This document shows positions 63,776-64,000 of a stretch of 64,000 nt of DNA, piece by piece (within the stretch, counting starts at the first letter, position 1; the number at the start of each line of letters is the position of its first letter). The position numbers and the translations under genes were made by a program. Source of the DNA: Ophthalmolycus amberensis (taxonomy: Eukaryota > Chordata > Actinopteri > Perciformes > Zoarcidae); the NCBI GenBank assembly GCA_024529925.1, contig JAFEUB010000787.1, positions 2,592,501-2,656,500 of the forward strand, given 5' to 3'. The notes below the pieces were generated by a model. It saw nothing but the letters and a program-made list of their open reading frames with translations, was not told the DNA's origin and searched no databases.

Positions 63776-64000
63776 CACAATACAATACAATACAATACAC
63801 AAAAGAGGGCGGCCTGTCAATTAAATATTGGTAATCCATCAACATATTGCAAACAGAAAGACAGCTAAACATTCCTTTCTTTCCTCTTCACACACACACA
63901 CACACACTGGAAGGGATTATCATGCCCCCTCAGTCAAGCTGTATAAACATAAAGTCAGACACAGGTGGAGGTGACCATATAGTGGAAAGTTTAGGTGAGT
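62555..64000. other. PDE4D intron after the D3 exon
   Basis: No downstream exon (a start with TTTGATGTGGAC-like sequence) was seen up to the window edge. Simple repeats: (GT)n at 62601-62618, (CA)n at 63738-63774, a pentamer (AATAC)n at about 63776-63800 and (CA)n at 63891-63907. Confidence 0.7.
63738..63774. repeat. (CA)n microsatellite
   Basis: About 18 CA units, followed by four to five AATAC units. Confidence 0.95.

Overview
This window is vertebrate genomic DNA, most likely from a percomorph-type teleost fish. The evidence is long introns, very dense CA/TG, TA and TC microsatellites, fish-style L2 and Rex1-like LINE fragments, several tRNA-derived SINEs, and a hAT element with an 8-bp target-site duplication. 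There are no bacterial operons, CRISPR arrays or viral genomes. Most open frames are chance frames in introns or in simple repeats. Repeat families were recognised from memory of fish genomes, so their names are tentative; coordinates of repeat edges are approximate unless stated.

The only cellular protein-coding sequence I can identify with confidence is two alternative first coding exons of one gene, PDE4D (cAMP-specific 3',5'-cyclic phosphodiesterase 4D), on the + strand. The first (24419-24681) encodes the 87-residue isoform-5 N-terminus (PDE4D5 type). The second (62502-62548, possibly from an upstream in-frame ATG at 62460) encodes the isoform-3 N-terminus (PDE4D3 type) with its protein kinase A site. 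Both end after the first two bases of a Cys codon, followed by a GTGAG splice donor. That is the phase needed to join the shared PDE4D exon, which lies beyond the right edge. The window is therefore the isoform-specific 5' part of PDE4D: about 24 kb upstream of the D5 exon, a 38 kb interval between the D5 and D3 exons, and 1.4 kb of intron after D3.

Layout: 1-2.9 kb holds a 98-nt perfect palindrome with a TA core and an unidentified coding-like stretch on the minus strand. 2.9-13 kb is mostly unrecognised intronic or flanking sequence with repeat fragments. 13.1-22.2 kb is a retrotransposon cluster: a LINE 3' end at 13.2 kb, three L2 copies at 15.2-19.2 kb including one with a 1.97-kb open reverse transcriptase frame, a SINE at 20.5 kb and another LINE 3' end at 21.4-22.1 kb. 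23.5-24.7 kb is a CA repeat, then the presumed PDE4D5 leader and coding exon. 24.7-61.4 kb is intron with scattered LINE, SINE, hAT and simple-repeat insertions. 61.4-62.55 kb is the presumed PDE4D3 leader and exon. 62.55-64 kb is intron.

How it works together: alternative promoters ahead of each first exon would make PDE4D long forms that differ only at the N-terminus and so in partner binding and location. Both leaders contain upstream ATGs, which suggests translational control. I found no sign of a new multi-gene system. The points most worth checking are the altered RACK1-binding motif in the D5 exon, the in-frame extension of D3, the leader uORFs, the palindrome and the nested hAT element.
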